From Rhodovibrionaceae bacterium (GTDB lineage: Bacteria > Pseudomonadota > Alphaproteobacteria > Kiloniellales > DSM-21159), in contig JANQMX010000104.1 of the NCBI GenBank assembly GCA_028279885.1, positions 1-64,000 of the forward strand: a stretch of 64,000 nucleotides of DNA, given 5' to 3'. A model generated the notes under the pieces. It saw nothing but the letters and a program-made list of their open reading frames with translations. It had not been told where the DNA came from and did no database searches. Of this stretch, positions 50,425 through 59,085 are shown in pieces (positions within the stretch are counted from its first letter, which is position 1; the number at the start of each line of letters is the position of its first letter). The position numbers were made by a program, and so were the translations under genes.

Positions 50425-50572
50425 ATAGCGGGTCGAAGCCACCAGGGACTCCGCTGTACAGGATATCGATCTGCCGGGATCTTTTTTTGATCATGGGAGT
50501 CGGCACGCCCCGTCTGTTGACCCACCATCACAGCCGGGGCAGAGACTCAAAAGCAGTTTAGAGGCAAGAGGC

Positions 50573-52672
50573 ATGGCCCGGCAAAAGGGGCGACAGCGCA
50601 AAAAGGATCCGACCGCCGGCGGTAAGCGCGCCGTCGCCGTCATCGGCGACGATGCCTGGACGCCCGTCGGTCCGCTGGCGCCGATCGGCCTCTCCGAAGA
50701 TGGCGTCACCTTCGTGCCGGCCGGACCGGACCAGAGCGGCAGCCAGGAAGACGAGACAGACGGCAACGGCGGCGAGGCCTCTCCAAGCGGCTTGGCAGCC
50801 GGCCTGGAGGTGCTGAAGGAGGGCGTGCGCACCCTGCCCTCCAATCCCGGCGTCTATCGCATGCTCGACCGCAAGGGAGACGCGCTCTACGTCGGTAAGG
50901 CCAGCAACCTGAGGCGACGCGTCACCTCCTATACGCAGCTCAGCAAGCTGCCGCGGCGGCTGCAGCGCATGGTCGCCGAGACGGTCAGCCTGGAGGTGGT
51001 CACCACCCACACGGAAGTCGAAGCGCTGCTGCTGGAGAGCAACCTCATCAAGCGGCTCATGCCGCGCTACAATGTCCTGCTGCGTGACGACAAGTCCTTC
51101 CCCTACATCCTCATCACCGACGACCACGCCTTCCCGCAGATCGCCAAGCACCGGGGCGCCCACGACCAGCCAGGCGCCTACTACGGTCCTTTCGCCTCGG
51201 CCGGCGCCGTCAATCGCACGGTGACGGCCCTGGAGAAGGCCTTCCTGCTGCGCTCCTGCTCCGATCACGTCTTCGCCAGCCGGACGCGGCCTTGCCTGAT
51301 GCACCAGATCAAGCGCTGCAGCGCGCCCTGCGTCGACCGCATCTCGCCGGAGGCCTATGCGGAGCTGGTGGAAGAAGCCAAGGCCTTCCTGACCGGCCAC
51401 TCGCGGGACATCCAGTCGAGCCTTGGCAAGGAAATGCAGGCGGCCGCCGATCGTCTCGATTTCGAGGCCGCCGCCCGCTATCGCGACCGCCTTAGGGCGC
51501 TGGCCCACGTGCAGTCCCATCAGGACATCAACGTGGAAGGCATCGACGACGCCGACGTGCTGGTTGCCGCGCGAGAAGGCGGGCAAACCTGCGTGCAGGT
51601 CTTCTTCTTCCGGGCCGGGCGAAACTTCGGCAACCGCGCCTACTTCCCGCAACACGACAAGCAGCTGGAGACCGAGGACGTCCTCGCCGCCTTCGTCGCT
51701 CAATTCTACGACAACAAGCCGGTGCCCAAGCTGGTGCTGCTGAGCCACGCCCTCAAAGAGCAAGGCCTGATCGGCGAGGCCTTGAGCCATGCCGCGCAGC
51801 GCCGTATCGAGCTGCTCGTCCCCAAGCGCGGTGACAAGCGCAAGATCATCGAAGCGGCTCTCAGCAATGCGCGCGAAGCACTGGCCCGGCGCCTAGCAGA
51901 GAGCTCGGCGCAACGCCGGCTGCTCTCGTCCCTCGCCGAATGCCTGGGCCTCGAGCAGGCCCCCGAGCGCGTGGAGGTCTACGACAACAGCCATATCCAG
52001 GGCAGCAACCCCTACGGCGCCATGATCGTTGCCGGGGCCGAAGGCTTCCGGAAGTCCGCCTATCGCAAGTTCGCCATCCGCGGCAACGGTGCGAAGGCTG
52101 ACGAGGACGCTGCGGATGGCACGCCCCGCTTTGGCGGCGATGACTACGGAATGATGCGGGAAGTCATCCGACGCCGCTTCTCTCGCGCCATGAAAGAGGA
52201 TCCGGAACGCAGCAGCGGGAACTGGCCGGATCTGGTGCTGCTGGACGGCGGGCGCGGGCAGCTCAGTTCAGCGCTGGAGGTTCTGGCGGACCTGGGACTG
52301 GAAGACGTCGCCATTGCCGCAGTGGCCAAAGGGCCGGAGCGCGATGCCGGACGGGAGCGCATCTTCCTGCCCGGCCGCCCGCCTCTCCTGCTCGAGCCGA
52401 AAGACCCGGTGCTCTATTTCATCCAACGCCTGCGCGACGAGGCCCACCGCTTCGCTATCGGCACACATCGCAGCGGCCGCGCTAAGGCGCAGCTCTCTTC
52501 AGCGCTCGACGAAGTGCCCGGTGTCGGCAGCAAGCGCAAACGGGCCTTGCTGCTGCACTTCGGCTCGGCCAAGGCGGTGCGGCAAGCGGGCCTCGCCGAT
52601 CTGGAGGCCGTCGAGGGTATCAGCAAGGGAGTGGCAAAGAAGGTCTACGACTTCTTCCACGGGGGGCTCTGA
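50573..52672 (+). CDS. uvrC: Excinuclease ABC subunit C
   Basis: This 699-residue protein has a GIY-YIG nuclease domain ([26 protein letters not shown]), the UVR motif ([21 protein letters not shown]), the RNase H-like C-terminal nuclease ([31 protein letters not shown]) and the helix-hairpin-helix end ([18 protein letters not shown]). It cuts both sides of a DNA lesion with UvrB. It has an extra ~80-residue low-complexity N-terminus before the nuclease domain. ATG 50573 has GAGGCAAGAGGC just upstream. Confidence 0.96.
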   Translation: MARQKGRQRKKDPTAGGKRAVAVIGDDAWTPVGPLAPIGLSEDGVTFVPAGPDQSGSQEDETDGNGGEASPSGLAAGLEVLKEGVRTLPSNPGVYRMLDRKGDALYVGKASNLRRRVTSYTQLSKLPRRLQRMVAETVSLEVVTTHTEVEALLLESNLIKRLMPRYNVLLRDDKSFPYILITDDHAFPQIAKHRGAHDQPGAYYGPFASAGAVNRTVTALEKAFLLRSCSDHVFASRTRPCLMHQIKRCSAPCVDRISPEAYAELVEEAKAFLTGHSRDIQSSLGKEMQAAADRLDFEAAARYRDRLRALAHVQSHQDINVEGIDDADVLVAAREGGQTCVQVFFFRAGRNFGNRAYFPQHDKQLETEDVLAAFVAQFYDNKPVPKLVLLSHALKEQGLIGEALSHAAQRRIELLVPKRGDKRKIIEAALSNAREALARRLAESSAQRRLLSSLAECLGLEQAPERVEVYDNSHIQGSNPYGAMIVAGAEGFRKSAYRKFAIRGNGAKADEDAADGTPRFGGDDYGMMREVIRRRFSRAMKEDPERSSGNWPDLVLLDGGRGQLSSALEVLADLGLEDVAIAAVAKGPERDAGRERIFLPGRPPLLLEPKDPVLYFIQRLRDEAHRFAIGTHRSGRAKAQLSSALDEVPGVGSKRKRALLLHFGSAKAVRQAGLADLEAVEGISKGVAKKVYDFFHGGL

Positions 52673-52722
52673 CCTCCACCTACACGTTTTAAGAGATCCA
52701 TAAACTCGGATCGGGGTATTTT

Positions 52723-52798
52723 CGCAACAGCTCCGGCTGCTTGACGGGAATGTAATTCGCCTGTCGAAGCAACTGTGATTATATGTTTAGCTGTTGCG
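52723..52798. repeat. Perfect 10 bp inverted repeat with 56-base spacer
   Basis: CGCAACAGCT (52723-52732) and AGCTGTTGCG (52789-52798) are exact complements in the 249 bp gap between uvrC and the DUF2062 gene. A TTGACG lies just inside the left arm. It is either a long-loop hairpin or two operator sites flanking a promoter. Confidence 0.5.
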
Positions 52799-52921
52799 GG
52801 GGCTCGGCAAATTGCCCCGTTCCGGGCGCAGTTCAGTCTGATTTTAACCGTCGAATAGGCGAATTGGCTTAGGGTGACGCCGGCCGGATAGAGTGGTCAG
52901 CGTGGGAGGTCTTCGGAAGGG

Positions 52922-53458
52922 ATGATGCGGTACTTCTCCATACAAGGACTGTACCGGCAGTTGCTGCGCCACGTGCGCCGCAATCCCGTGGACGAGGGTA
53001 AGTTCGCGCGCTCGATGGCGCTCGGCCTCTTCATCGGCTGTTCGCCGACCGTCGGGCTGCAGATGGTCTTGTCGATTGCCGTCTGCATCCTGCTCAACCG
53101 CTTGCTGGAGCTGAAGTTCGACGCTGCGATCACGATTTTCGCAACCCTGATCGTCAACCCGGTCACCATGGTGCCGATCTACTCGCTCTATCTGTCGATC
53201 GGCTGCTTGGTCATGTCCTGCGGCGGCGTGACCGAGATCACCAGCGCCGAGAGCCTGCTCGAGATCATCTCAAGCAGCGGCGTCGCCTATCTCGCCATCA
53301 TCCTCGGCAGCATTCCCTTCATGATCGTCTTGACGATCGCCGGCTATTTCCTCAGCCGAAGACTGTTCGCCTACGTGGCGGAGCGCTTGAAGAAGAAGTT
53401 CGCCAATTTCAAGAAGCCTCGCCTACCGAAGCTGCGTCGCAAGCAGACCCAGAGCTGA
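52922..53458 (+). CDS. DUF2062 membrane protein
   Basis: This 178-residue protein has the DUF2062 pattern NPVDEGKFARSMALGLFIGCSPTVGLQMVLSIAVCILLNRL, then TLIVNPVTMVPIYSLYL and IPFMIVLTIAGYFLSRR, with three to four membrane helices and a basic tail. Its function is unknown. It starts at ATG 52922 after GGAAGGG. It precedes pgsA and the molybdenum-cofactor genes and may be co-transcribed with them. Confidence 0.88.
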   Translation: MMRYFSIQGLYRQLLRHVRRNPVDEGKFARSMALGLFIGCSPTVGLQMVLSIAVCILLNRLLELKFDAAITIFATLIVNPVTMVPIYSLYLSIGCLVMSCGGVTEITSAESLLEIISSSGVAYLAIILGSIPFMIVLTIAGYFLSRRLFAYVAERLKKKFANFKKPRLPKLRRKQTQS

Positions 53459-53543
53459 CGCATCTCTTGCTTCTCCATTTGCCGGCGAAGAAGGGCATGC
53501 CGTATAGAGCAACAGCGTGCCCGGCCGCCTGCTGCATTCGATC

Positions 53544-54113
53544 ATGACCTCTCTGCCCAATCTTCTGACCCTCGCCCGCATCGCCGTCATTCCGGTGATC
53601 GTCGCGCTGCTCTACATCGCAGCCGATTGGGCGCGTTGGACCGCACTGCTGCTGTACATGGCGGCCTGCGCCACCGATTACCTCGACGGCTACCTCGCCC
53701 GGACCCGGGACGAGGTTTCTCCCCTCGGCCGCTTCCTCGACCCGATTGCCGATAAGCTGCTGGTGGTCGCCGTTATCGTCGTCTTGACCGCCCAGGGCTG
53801 GCTCAGCGTGATCGGCGTGCTGGCCGGGCTCGCTATCATCTGCCGGGAAATCTTGGTCTCCGGGCTGCGGGAGTACCTCGCCGAGTTCCAAGTGGTCGTT
53901 CACGTCAGCAAGCTCGCCAAGTGGAAGACAGCCGTGCAGATGCTGGCGCTCGCCGTGCTCATCCTCGGCCAGGCCGGCCCCGAGGGCTTGGCCCTGCCGC
54001 TGCTCGGCGAGGCATTGCTGGTCGTGGCCGCCCTGCTGACCCTCGTCACCGGCTATCAATACCTGCGCGAGGGCATAAGGCACATGTCCGCCAACGGTGG
54101 CGACAACGGTTGA
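53544..54113 (+). CDS. pgsA: CDP-diacylglycerol-glycerol-3-phosphate 3-phosphatidyltransferase
   Basis: This 189-residue membrane enzyme has the CDP-alcohol phosphotransferase signature DYLDGYLARTRDEVSPLGRF and LDPIADK with all four Asp residues, and about five helices. It makes phosphatidylglycerol phosphate. ATG 53544 (MTSLPNLLTLARI) is the usual family start; a GTG at 53517 would add nine residues. It is next to uvrC and the moa genes, a common alphaproteobacterial order. Confidence 0.93.
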   Translation: MTSLPNLLTLARIAVIPVIVALLYIAADWARWTALLLYMAACATDYLDGYLARTRDEVSPLGRFLDPIADKLLVVAVIVVLTAQGWLSVIGVLAGLAIICREILVSGLREYLAEFQVVVHVSKLAKWKTAVQMLALAVLILGQAGPEGLALPLLGEALLVVAALLTLVTGYQYLREGIRHMSANGGDNG

Positions 54114-54163
54114 CTTCAAGCCAAGGGCTCCCCTCTTCTTATCCTATGGAAGCCCAAGGAAAG

Positions 54164-54694
54164 ATGCGTGTGTTGGGACTGGCCGGGTGGAGCGGCAGCG
54201 GCAAGACCACATTAGTCTGCAAGCTGATCCCCGTGCTGGTGCAGCGCGGCTTGCGCGTCTCGACCATGAAGCACGCGCATCACAGCTTCGATGTCGACAA
54301 GCCGGGCAAGGACTCCTACGAGCACCGCGCGGCCGGGGCGACCGAGGTCATGATCAGCTCGGCCAACCGCTGGGCCTTGATGCATGAGAACCGCAGCGCG
54401 CCCGAAGCCGACGTCGAGACGCTCAAGACCCATATGACCGCGGTCGACCTCCTGATCATCGAAGGCTTCAAGCGCGAGCGCCACGAGAAGATCGAGGTTC
54501 ATCGGCCGAGCCTGGGCCATCCCCTGCTCGCTGCCAGCGACCCGCACATCGTGGCCATTGCCAGCGACGCGCCGGTCCCGGAAGCGACCAGCTTGAACGG
54601 CGGCCTCCCGGTCATCGATCTCAACGATGTCGATGCCTTGGCGGACTTCGTGATTGCGCACTGCGCGCTGCGCACGACAACGGACGCGGCCTGA
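54164..54694 (+). CDS. mobB: Molybdopterin-guanine dinucleotide biosynthesis adaptor MobB
   Basis: This 176-residue P-loop protein has VLGLAGWSGSGKTTLVCKLIP, then STMKHAHHSFDVDKPGKDSYEHRAAGA and LLIIEGFKRERHEKIEVHR, as in MobB. It assists guanylation of molybdopterin. ATG 54164 is preferred (AAGGAAAG just upstream) over ATG 54146. It overlaps moeA by one base. Confidence 0.92.
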   Translation: MRVLGLAGWSGSGKTTLVCKLIPVLVQRGLRVSTMKHAHHSFDVDKPGKDSYEHRAAGATEVMISSANRWALMHENRSAPEADVETLKTHMTAVDLLIIEGFKRERHEKIEVHRPSLGHPLLAASDPHIVAIASDAPVPEATSLNGGLPVIDLNDVDALADFVIAHCALRTTTDAA

Positions 54695-55950
54695 TGGCAC
54701 AGCTTAGCGACGACTGCTTCGCCCACGGCGGACGCCTCATGTCGCGTGACGAGGCCCTCGCCCTACTGGCCGAGCGGGTGACACGGGTCACCGATGACCA
54801 GCCGTTGCCGCTCCCCGAATGCCTTGGGCATATCCTAAGCGAAGACATCATTTCTCCCATCGCCGTGCCGCGGCACGACAACTCCGCGGTCGACGGCTAC
54901 GCCGTCTTCTTCGACGACCTGGACCCGGAGCACGAGACTCGCCTCCCTATTGCCGGCCGCGCGGCCGCCGGCCATCCCCTCAAGGGCCCGGCGCGCCGAG
55001 GCCAGGCCATCCGCATCTTCACCGGCGCCTTGATGCCCGAAGGACCCGACACGGTGATGATGCAGGAGGACTGCCGGCTCGAGGGCGAGCAGGTGATCAT
55101 TCAGCCCGGTATCAAGCGCGGCGCCAACCGGCGCCTAGCGGGTGAAGATATTGCCGAAGGCAGCACGGTGCTTCATGCCGGCCGCCGCCTGCGCCCACAA
55201 GACATCGGCCAGGCTGCGGCCGTCGGACGAACGGTACTCACGGTGTCGAAAGCTCTGCGTGTCGCGCTCTTCTCGACCGGCGACGAGCTGCGCGAGCCCG
55301 GCAGCGCCCTTGATGCTGGTAGCATCTATGACTCCAACCGCTTCACGCTTGGCGCGCTGCTGCGCGCGGCCGGCTGCAAGGTCAGCGATCTGGGCATCTT
55401 GCGCGATGAGCGCGGGAAACTGGAGAGCGCGTTGGCCGAAGCAGCGGAAACCCACGACCTCATCGTCACCTCCGGCGGCATCTCGGTGGGCGAAGAGGAT
55501 CACGTCAAGCAAGCGGTCGAGGCACATGGCCGGCTGCATGCCTGGCGTCTGGCGATCAAGCCGGGGCGACCGATCGCCCTCGGCCAGGTGGGCGGTATTC
55601 CTTTCGTCGGCCTGCCCGGCAATCCGGCCGCGGTCGTGGTCACCTTTCTCAATATCGTGCGCCCCTTGGTGCTGCGCCTGATGGGAGGGAGCGAGCTCTC
55701 GCCGCACTACTTCCAGGTGACCGCCGGCTTCTCTCATAAAAAGAAGAAGAACCGCCGCGAGTGGGTGCGCGCCCGGCTGGAGCCAGCCGGCGACGGCAGC
55801 TGGTTAGCGCAGAAGTTCCCCCGCGAAGGGGCCGGCATCCTCTCTTCCCTCGTCGAGTCCGACGGCCTGATCGAGCTACCGGAAGACCTGACCCTGCTGG
55901 AGCCGGGCCGCAAGGTCAGCTTCCTGCCCTTCAGCGAGGTGCTATCATGA
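54694..55950 (+). CDS. moeA: Molybdopterin molybdenumtransferase
   Basis: This 418-residue protein has the MoeA motifs VPRHDNSAVDGYAV, IFTGALMPEGPDTVMMQED, FSTGDEL with IYDSNRFTLGALLRAAG, LIVTSGGISVGEEDHV and GLPGNPAAVVVTFLN. It inserts molybdate into adenylylated molybdopterin. It is coupled at both ends (1 base with mobB, 4 bases with moaD). The C-terminal MoeA_C domain is complete. Confidence 0.95.
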   Translation: MAQLSDDCFAHGGRLMSRDEALALLAERVTRVTDDQPLPLPECLGHILSEDIISPIAVPRHDNSAVDGYAVFFDDLDPEHETRLPIAGRAAAGHPLKGPARRGQAIRIFTGALMPEGPDTVMMQEDCRLEGEQVIIQPGIKRGANRRLAGEDIAEGSTVLHAGRRLRPQDIGQAAAVGRTVLTVSKALRVALFSTGDELREPGSALDAGSIYDSNRFTLGALLRAAGCKVSDLGILRDERGKLESALAEAAETHDLIVTSGGISVGEEDHVKQAVEAHGRLHAWRLAIKPGRPIALGQVGGIPFVGLPGNPAAVVVTFLNIVRPLVLRLMGGSELSPHYFQVTAGFSHKKKKNRREWVRARLEPAGDGSWLAQKFPREGAGILSSLVESDGLIELPEDLTLLEPGRKVSFLPFSEVLS

Positions 55951-56198
55951 AACTTGTCTATTTCGCCTGGCTCAAGGCCAAGGTCGGCCATGCTGAGGAG
56001 GAGGTAGCCCCGCCGGCGGAGGTCGAGACGGTGGCCGCGCTGATGGACTGGCTTTCGGCACGCGGCGCCGGCTATGCCGAGGCTCTGGCCGACCGGGCGA
56101 CCATCCGCGTGGCGGTCAACCAGGAATATGCGAAGCCCGGCGATCGCGTGAAGCCGGGCGACGAGGTTGCCTTCTTCCCCCCGGTGACGGGAGGATAG
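55947..56198 (+). CDS. moaD: Molybdopterin synthase sulfur carrier subunit
   Basis: This 83-residue protein, MKLVYFAWLKAKVG through GDEVAFFPPVTGG, has a beta-grasp fold and terminal Gly-Gly. ATG 55947 overlaps the moeA stop as ATGA, so its translation is coupled. The Gly-Gly end is activated by MoeB and carries the thiocarboxylate to MoaE. Confidence 0.94.
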   Translation: MKLVYFAWLKAKVGHAEEEVAPPAEVETVAALMDWLSARGAGYAEALADRATIRVAVNQEYAKPGDRVKPGDEVAFFPPVTGG

Positions 56199-56239
56199 GT
56201 CGGCAGCGACCGAAGGAGCGGCCAAAGGAGCAAGAGACC

Positions 56240-56722
56240 ATGATCAGAGTACAGCGCGAAGACTTCGATCTCGGCGCCGAGCTCGCGGCTCTGACGCAAG
56301 GCCGCCATGACATCGGCGGCCTTTGCTCCTTTGTCGGCCTGGTCCGCGATATGGCGCCGATCGACGGCGAGACCACCGGCATCTCGGCTATGACCCTAGA
56401 GCACTACCCCGGCATGACCGAGAAAATGCTGGCTCGCATCGAGGCAGAGGCGCAGGAACGCTGGCCGCTTAGCGCCTCCTTGATCATCCACCGCTATGGC
56501 CGCATGGAGCCCGGCGAGCAGATCGTCCTGGTCGCCGCCGCCAGCGCCCATCGCGAAGCTGCTTTCGAGGCCTGCCACTTCCTGATCGATTGGCTCAAGA
56601 CCAAGGCGCCCTTCTGGAAGATCGAGTCGACCGACGACGGCCGCGAAGCCTGGGTCGCCGCGCGCGACAGCGACGACGATGCGGCAGCGCGCTGGCAGCG
56701 CAGCGACGAAGCCGCCGAGTAG
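56240..56722 (+). CDS. moaE: Molybdopterin synthase catalytic subunit
   Basis: This 160-residue protein has GGLCSFVGLVRDM, ALTLEHYPGM-like MTLEHYPGM, HRYGRMEPGEQIVLVAAASAHREAAFEACHFLIDWLKTKAPFWKIE, which are the MoaE active-site segments including the KTKAPFWK Lys residues. It forms the heterotetramer with MoaD and makes the dithiolene. It lies 41 bases after moaD. Confidence 0.95.
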   Translation: MIRVQREDFDLGAELAALTQGRHDIGGLCSFVGLVRDMAPIDGETTGISAMTLEHYPGMTEKMLARIEAEAQERWPLSASLIIHRYGRMEPGEQIVLVAAASAHREAAFEACHFLIDWLKTKAPFWKIESTDDGREAWVAARDSDDDAAARWQRSDEAAE

Positions 56723-56739
56723 CGCGGGCGAGAGAGGGC

Positions 56740-57411
56740 ATGCCGCTCTACCGCCAAGCCATCGATTTTCAGCGGCTGGACGAGGACAGCCTCGCTGCTT
56801 GGCGCGAGATCCCCGCGGCCGTGGCCTCGGACTGCATGAACAGGGCACAGACCATGGCCGCGACCATGAAACCGCTCGCGCCCGGCATGCGGCTCTGCGC
56901 CCAGGCCCGCACGGTCGCCTGCATGGTCGGCGACAATGGCCCGATCCATGCTGCGATCCGACTGATCGAGCCGGGGCGTGGTGAAGCTTTGATCGTTGCG
57001 GCCGGCGGGTACGGCGACACGGCGGTCTGGGGCGGGCTGCTGACGCAGGCCGCGATGGCGCGCGGGCTTGCCGGCGTCGTGGTCGATGGCGCCGTGCGGG
57101 ATTCCGCTGAGACCCGCGCACTTGGCTTTCCCTGCTTCGCCGCCGCCATCGTGCCGGCTGGACCGCACAAAGGCTTCGGCGGCACCATAGATGGCAGCGT
57201 GTCTTGCGCCGGCTGCGTCCTGCGGCCGGGCGATCTCGTTCTGGGCGACGACGATGGCGTCGCCGTCGTCCCCCTCGAGCGACAGGCCGAGGTACTGGCC
57301 GCCGCGCATCAGAAGATCGCCCAGGAAGAGGACGCCCTCCGTCGTCTCACCGAGGGCGAGAGCCTGGCCGATCAGTTCGGCCTGCCGTCGCCGACCGAGG
57401 TCGGCTCCTAG
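56740..57411 (+). CDS. RraA-like / HMG aldolase-type protein
   Basis: This 223-residue protein has the RraA-fold motifs TVACMVGDNGPIHAA, GGYGDTAVWGGLLTQAAMARGLAGVVVDGAVRDS and GDLVLGDDDGVAVVP. The Asp-Gly-x-x-Arg-Asp group binds the metal and oxaloacetate or 4-hydroxy-4-methyl-2-oxoglutarate. It is likely an aldolase or decarboxylase of oxo acids rather than an RNase E inhibitor. It has GAGAGGG before ATG 56740, 17 bases after moaE. It converges with ilvE. Confidence 0.88.
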   Translation: MPLYRQAIDFQRLDEDSLAAWREIPAAVASDCMNRAQTMAATMKPLAPGMRLCAQARTVACMVGDNGPIHAAIRLIEPGRGEALIVAAGGYGDTAVWGGLLTQAAMARGLAGVVVDGAVRDSAETRALGFPCFAAAIVPAGPHKGFGGTIDGSVSCAGCVLRPGDLVLGDDDGVAVVPLERQAEVLAAAHQKIAQEEDALRRLTEGESLADQFGLPSPTEVGS

Positions 57412-57437
57412 CGCCTTCTTTTTCTGGAACCGCCTTA

Positions 57438-58337
57438 CTAGGCGGCGGCAACCGTGGCCTGCGCCATCGTGCGGCGATTGACCAGATTGTCGTAGACCTG
57501 CATGAGGTTGAAGGTGATCTCACCAGGCGTGAAGCGGTAGTCGCCGATCTCGCTCACCGGGGTGACCTCCACGGCCGTGCCGGTCAGGAAGACTTCCTGG
57601 GTGTTGGCCAGTTCCTCGGGCATGATCGCCCGCTCGATCACCTCGTAACCCTGCTCTCTGGCAAGCCCGATCACCGTGCGGCGGGTGATGCCGTCGAGGA
57701 AGCAGTCCGGCGTCGGCGTGTGGATCCGGCCGTCCTGCACCAGGAACACGTTGGCTCCAGTCGCCTCGGCGATCTGCCCGCGCCAATCGAGCATCAGGGC
57801 ATCGCTGTAGCCGGCGGCCTCGGCCGCATGCTTCGAAAGCGTGCAGATCATGTAGAGCCCCGCGGCCTTGGACTTGCAGGGCGCCGTCGCCGGATCGGGC
57901 CGGCGGTACTTGCCCCAGGTCATGCGGATGCCCTTCATCCGCTCTTCCGGCGGGAAGTAGGCCGGCCATTCCCAGGCCGCCACGGCCAGGTGGATGCAGG
58001 TCTTCTGCGCAGAGACACCCATCATCTCGCTGCCGCGCCAGGCGATCGGGCGCAGGTAACCGTCGACGATGCCGTTTTCGGCCAGGACTTGGGCTTTCGC
58101 GCGATCGATTTCCTCAACGGAATAGGGAATGGTGAAATCCATCAGCTTGGCGGACTCGTGCAGCCGCTGCGAATGTTCCGTCGAGTGGAAAATCTCTCCG
58201 CCATATGCCCGTTCGCCCTCGAACACGGCGCTGGCATAGTGGAGGCCGTGACTGACGACGTGGAGCTTGGCCTCACGCCAAGGCACCAACTCTCCGTCGA
58301 ACCAGATCACCCCATCGCGGTCGTCGAAAGGAAGCAT
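57438..58337 (-). CDS. ilvE: Branched-chain amino acid aminotransferase
   Basis: This 299-residue fold-type IV PLP enzyme has WFDGELVPWREAKLHVVSHGLHYASAVFEGERAY at the start. The PLP Lys is in PCKSKAAGLYM. EATGANVFLVQDGRIHTP, CFLDGITRRTVIGLA and VFLTGTAVEVTPV complete the signatures. It catalyses the last step of Leu/Ile/Val synthesis. Its promoter lies within the divergent MarR gene region, giving a ~150-base leader. Confidence 0.93.
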   Translation of the reverse strand: MLPFDDRDGVIWFDGELVPWREAKLHVVSHGLHYASAVFEGERAYGGEIFHSTEHSQRLHESAKLMDFTIPYSVEEIDRAKAQVLAENGIVDGYLRPIAWRGSEMMGVSAQKTCIHLAVAAWEWPAYFPPEERMKGIRMTWGKYRRPDPATAPCKSKAAGLYMICTLSKHAAEAAGYSDALMLDWRGQIAEATGANVFLVQDGRIHTPTPDCFLDGITRRTVIGLAREQGYEVIERAIMPEELANTQEVFLTGTAVEVTPVSEIGDYRFTPGEITFNLMQVYDNLVNRRTMAQATVAAA

Positions 58338-58465
58338 GGATGTCTCTTTCCCTTAGCCCTATAAGCGTTGCTTCAAACCATCCGTCGGGCTGAACCGGGC
58401 TGTTCGCGACCGCTCTTTTGCCTCCAAGACAATTTGGAAATATCTTTCGCGGTCAGATGCAACCC

Positions 58466-58480
58466 GGACAGTTTCTGTCC
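58466..58480. promoter_or_regulatory. Inverted repeat GGACAG-ttt-CTGTCC between ilvE and marR
   Basis: The perfect 6-3-6 repeat lies 15 bases downstream of the -10 of the ilvE promoter and 45 bases before the MarR start. It is a possible operator for the adjacent MarR protein or a small hairpin in the ilvE leader. Confidence 0.5.
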
Positions 58481-58494
58481 CGATGTACGGAGCG

Positions 58495-58523
58495 TATGTA
58501 ACAAGCTTATCCAAATATGTCAA
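58495..58523 (-). promoter_or_regulatory. Sigma-70 type promoter for ilvE
   Basis: On the minus strand TTGACA (58518-58523) and TACATA (58495-58500) are 17 bases apart. The -35 abuts the ATG of the divergent MarR gene, so a protein bound here could affect both. Confidence 0.6.
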
Positions 58524-58524
58524 C

Positions 58525-59031
58525 ATGGCTGACGTAAAATCTACAGTGAACCCGCTTTTTTTGCGTGAGAACGAGCTGCGCCAAGGCATCGAGCTGCTGT
58601 TCTTCGCCTATCGCGACTTCACCGGAGAGCCGGACCGCATTCTGGCCCGCTACAAATTCGGCCGCGCCCATCACCGCATCATCTACTTCGTCGGCCGCGA
58701 TCCGGGCATGTCGGTCAGCGAGCTGCTCGCCATCCTGCGCATCACCAAGCAGTCCCTCTCCCGGGTGCTGAGCCAACTGATTCGCGAAGGCTTCGTCGAG
58801 CAGCGGCGCGGCGAGACCGACCGGCGCCAGCGCCTGCTCTACCTGACGACCAAGGGCGAAGCGCTGGAGCGGGAGTTGAGCGAACGCCAGCGGGCCCGCA
58901 TGGCCGGTGCTTACCGCGCCGCTGGAGCCGAAGCTGTCGAGGGCTTTCGCACTGTGCTTCTGGGCCTGATCGACCCGGAAGACCGTGCCCGCTTCGACCC
59001 GGAAGGCAGCGGCCGGCCGCGGCGGCCATGA
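58525..59031 (+). CDS. MarR-family transcriptional regulator
   Basis: This 168-residue protein has the winged helix GRAHHRIIYFVGRDPGMSVSELLAILRITKQSLSRVLSQLIREGFVEQRRGETDRRQRLLYLTTKG, a typical MarR domain with the wing Asp-Arg-Arg. ATG 58525 (MADVKSTVNP) is preferred; ATG 58483 would add 14 residues. It is divergent from ilvE and 54 bases upstream of an OmpR-type regulator. The ligand is unknown. Confidence 0.9.
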   Translation: MADVKSTVNPLFLRENELRQGIELLFFAYRDFTGEPDRILARYKFGRAHHRIIYFVGRDPGMSVSELLAILRITKQSLSRVLSQLIREGFVEQRRGETDRRQRLLYLTTKGEALERELSERQRARMAGAYRAAGAEAVEGFRTVLLGLIDPEDRARFDPEGSGRPRRP

Positions 59032-59085
59032 TCCGGGCTAGGGGCGATTTTGCCTCCGCTTACCAGCGTCTATAGTCGGGGCGAG

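Larger units (their letters stand above)
49956..50572. other. 617 bp non-coding region with DnaA box, IHF site and GATC cluster
   Basis: The region is AT-richer than its neighbours (especially 50080-50100 and 50200-50260) and has no convincing gene. It contains a consensus DnaA box (50318-50326) with an inverted near-copy (50332-50340), another 7/9 match (50118-50126), an exact IHF consensus (50220-50232), eight GATC sites, and GATCTTTTTTT (50478-50488) that matches the first 11 positions of the E. coli origin 13-mer. A perfect 8 bp hairpin lies at 50237-50257. It may be an origin or a DnaA-controlled promoter for uvrC. Confidence 0.5.
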
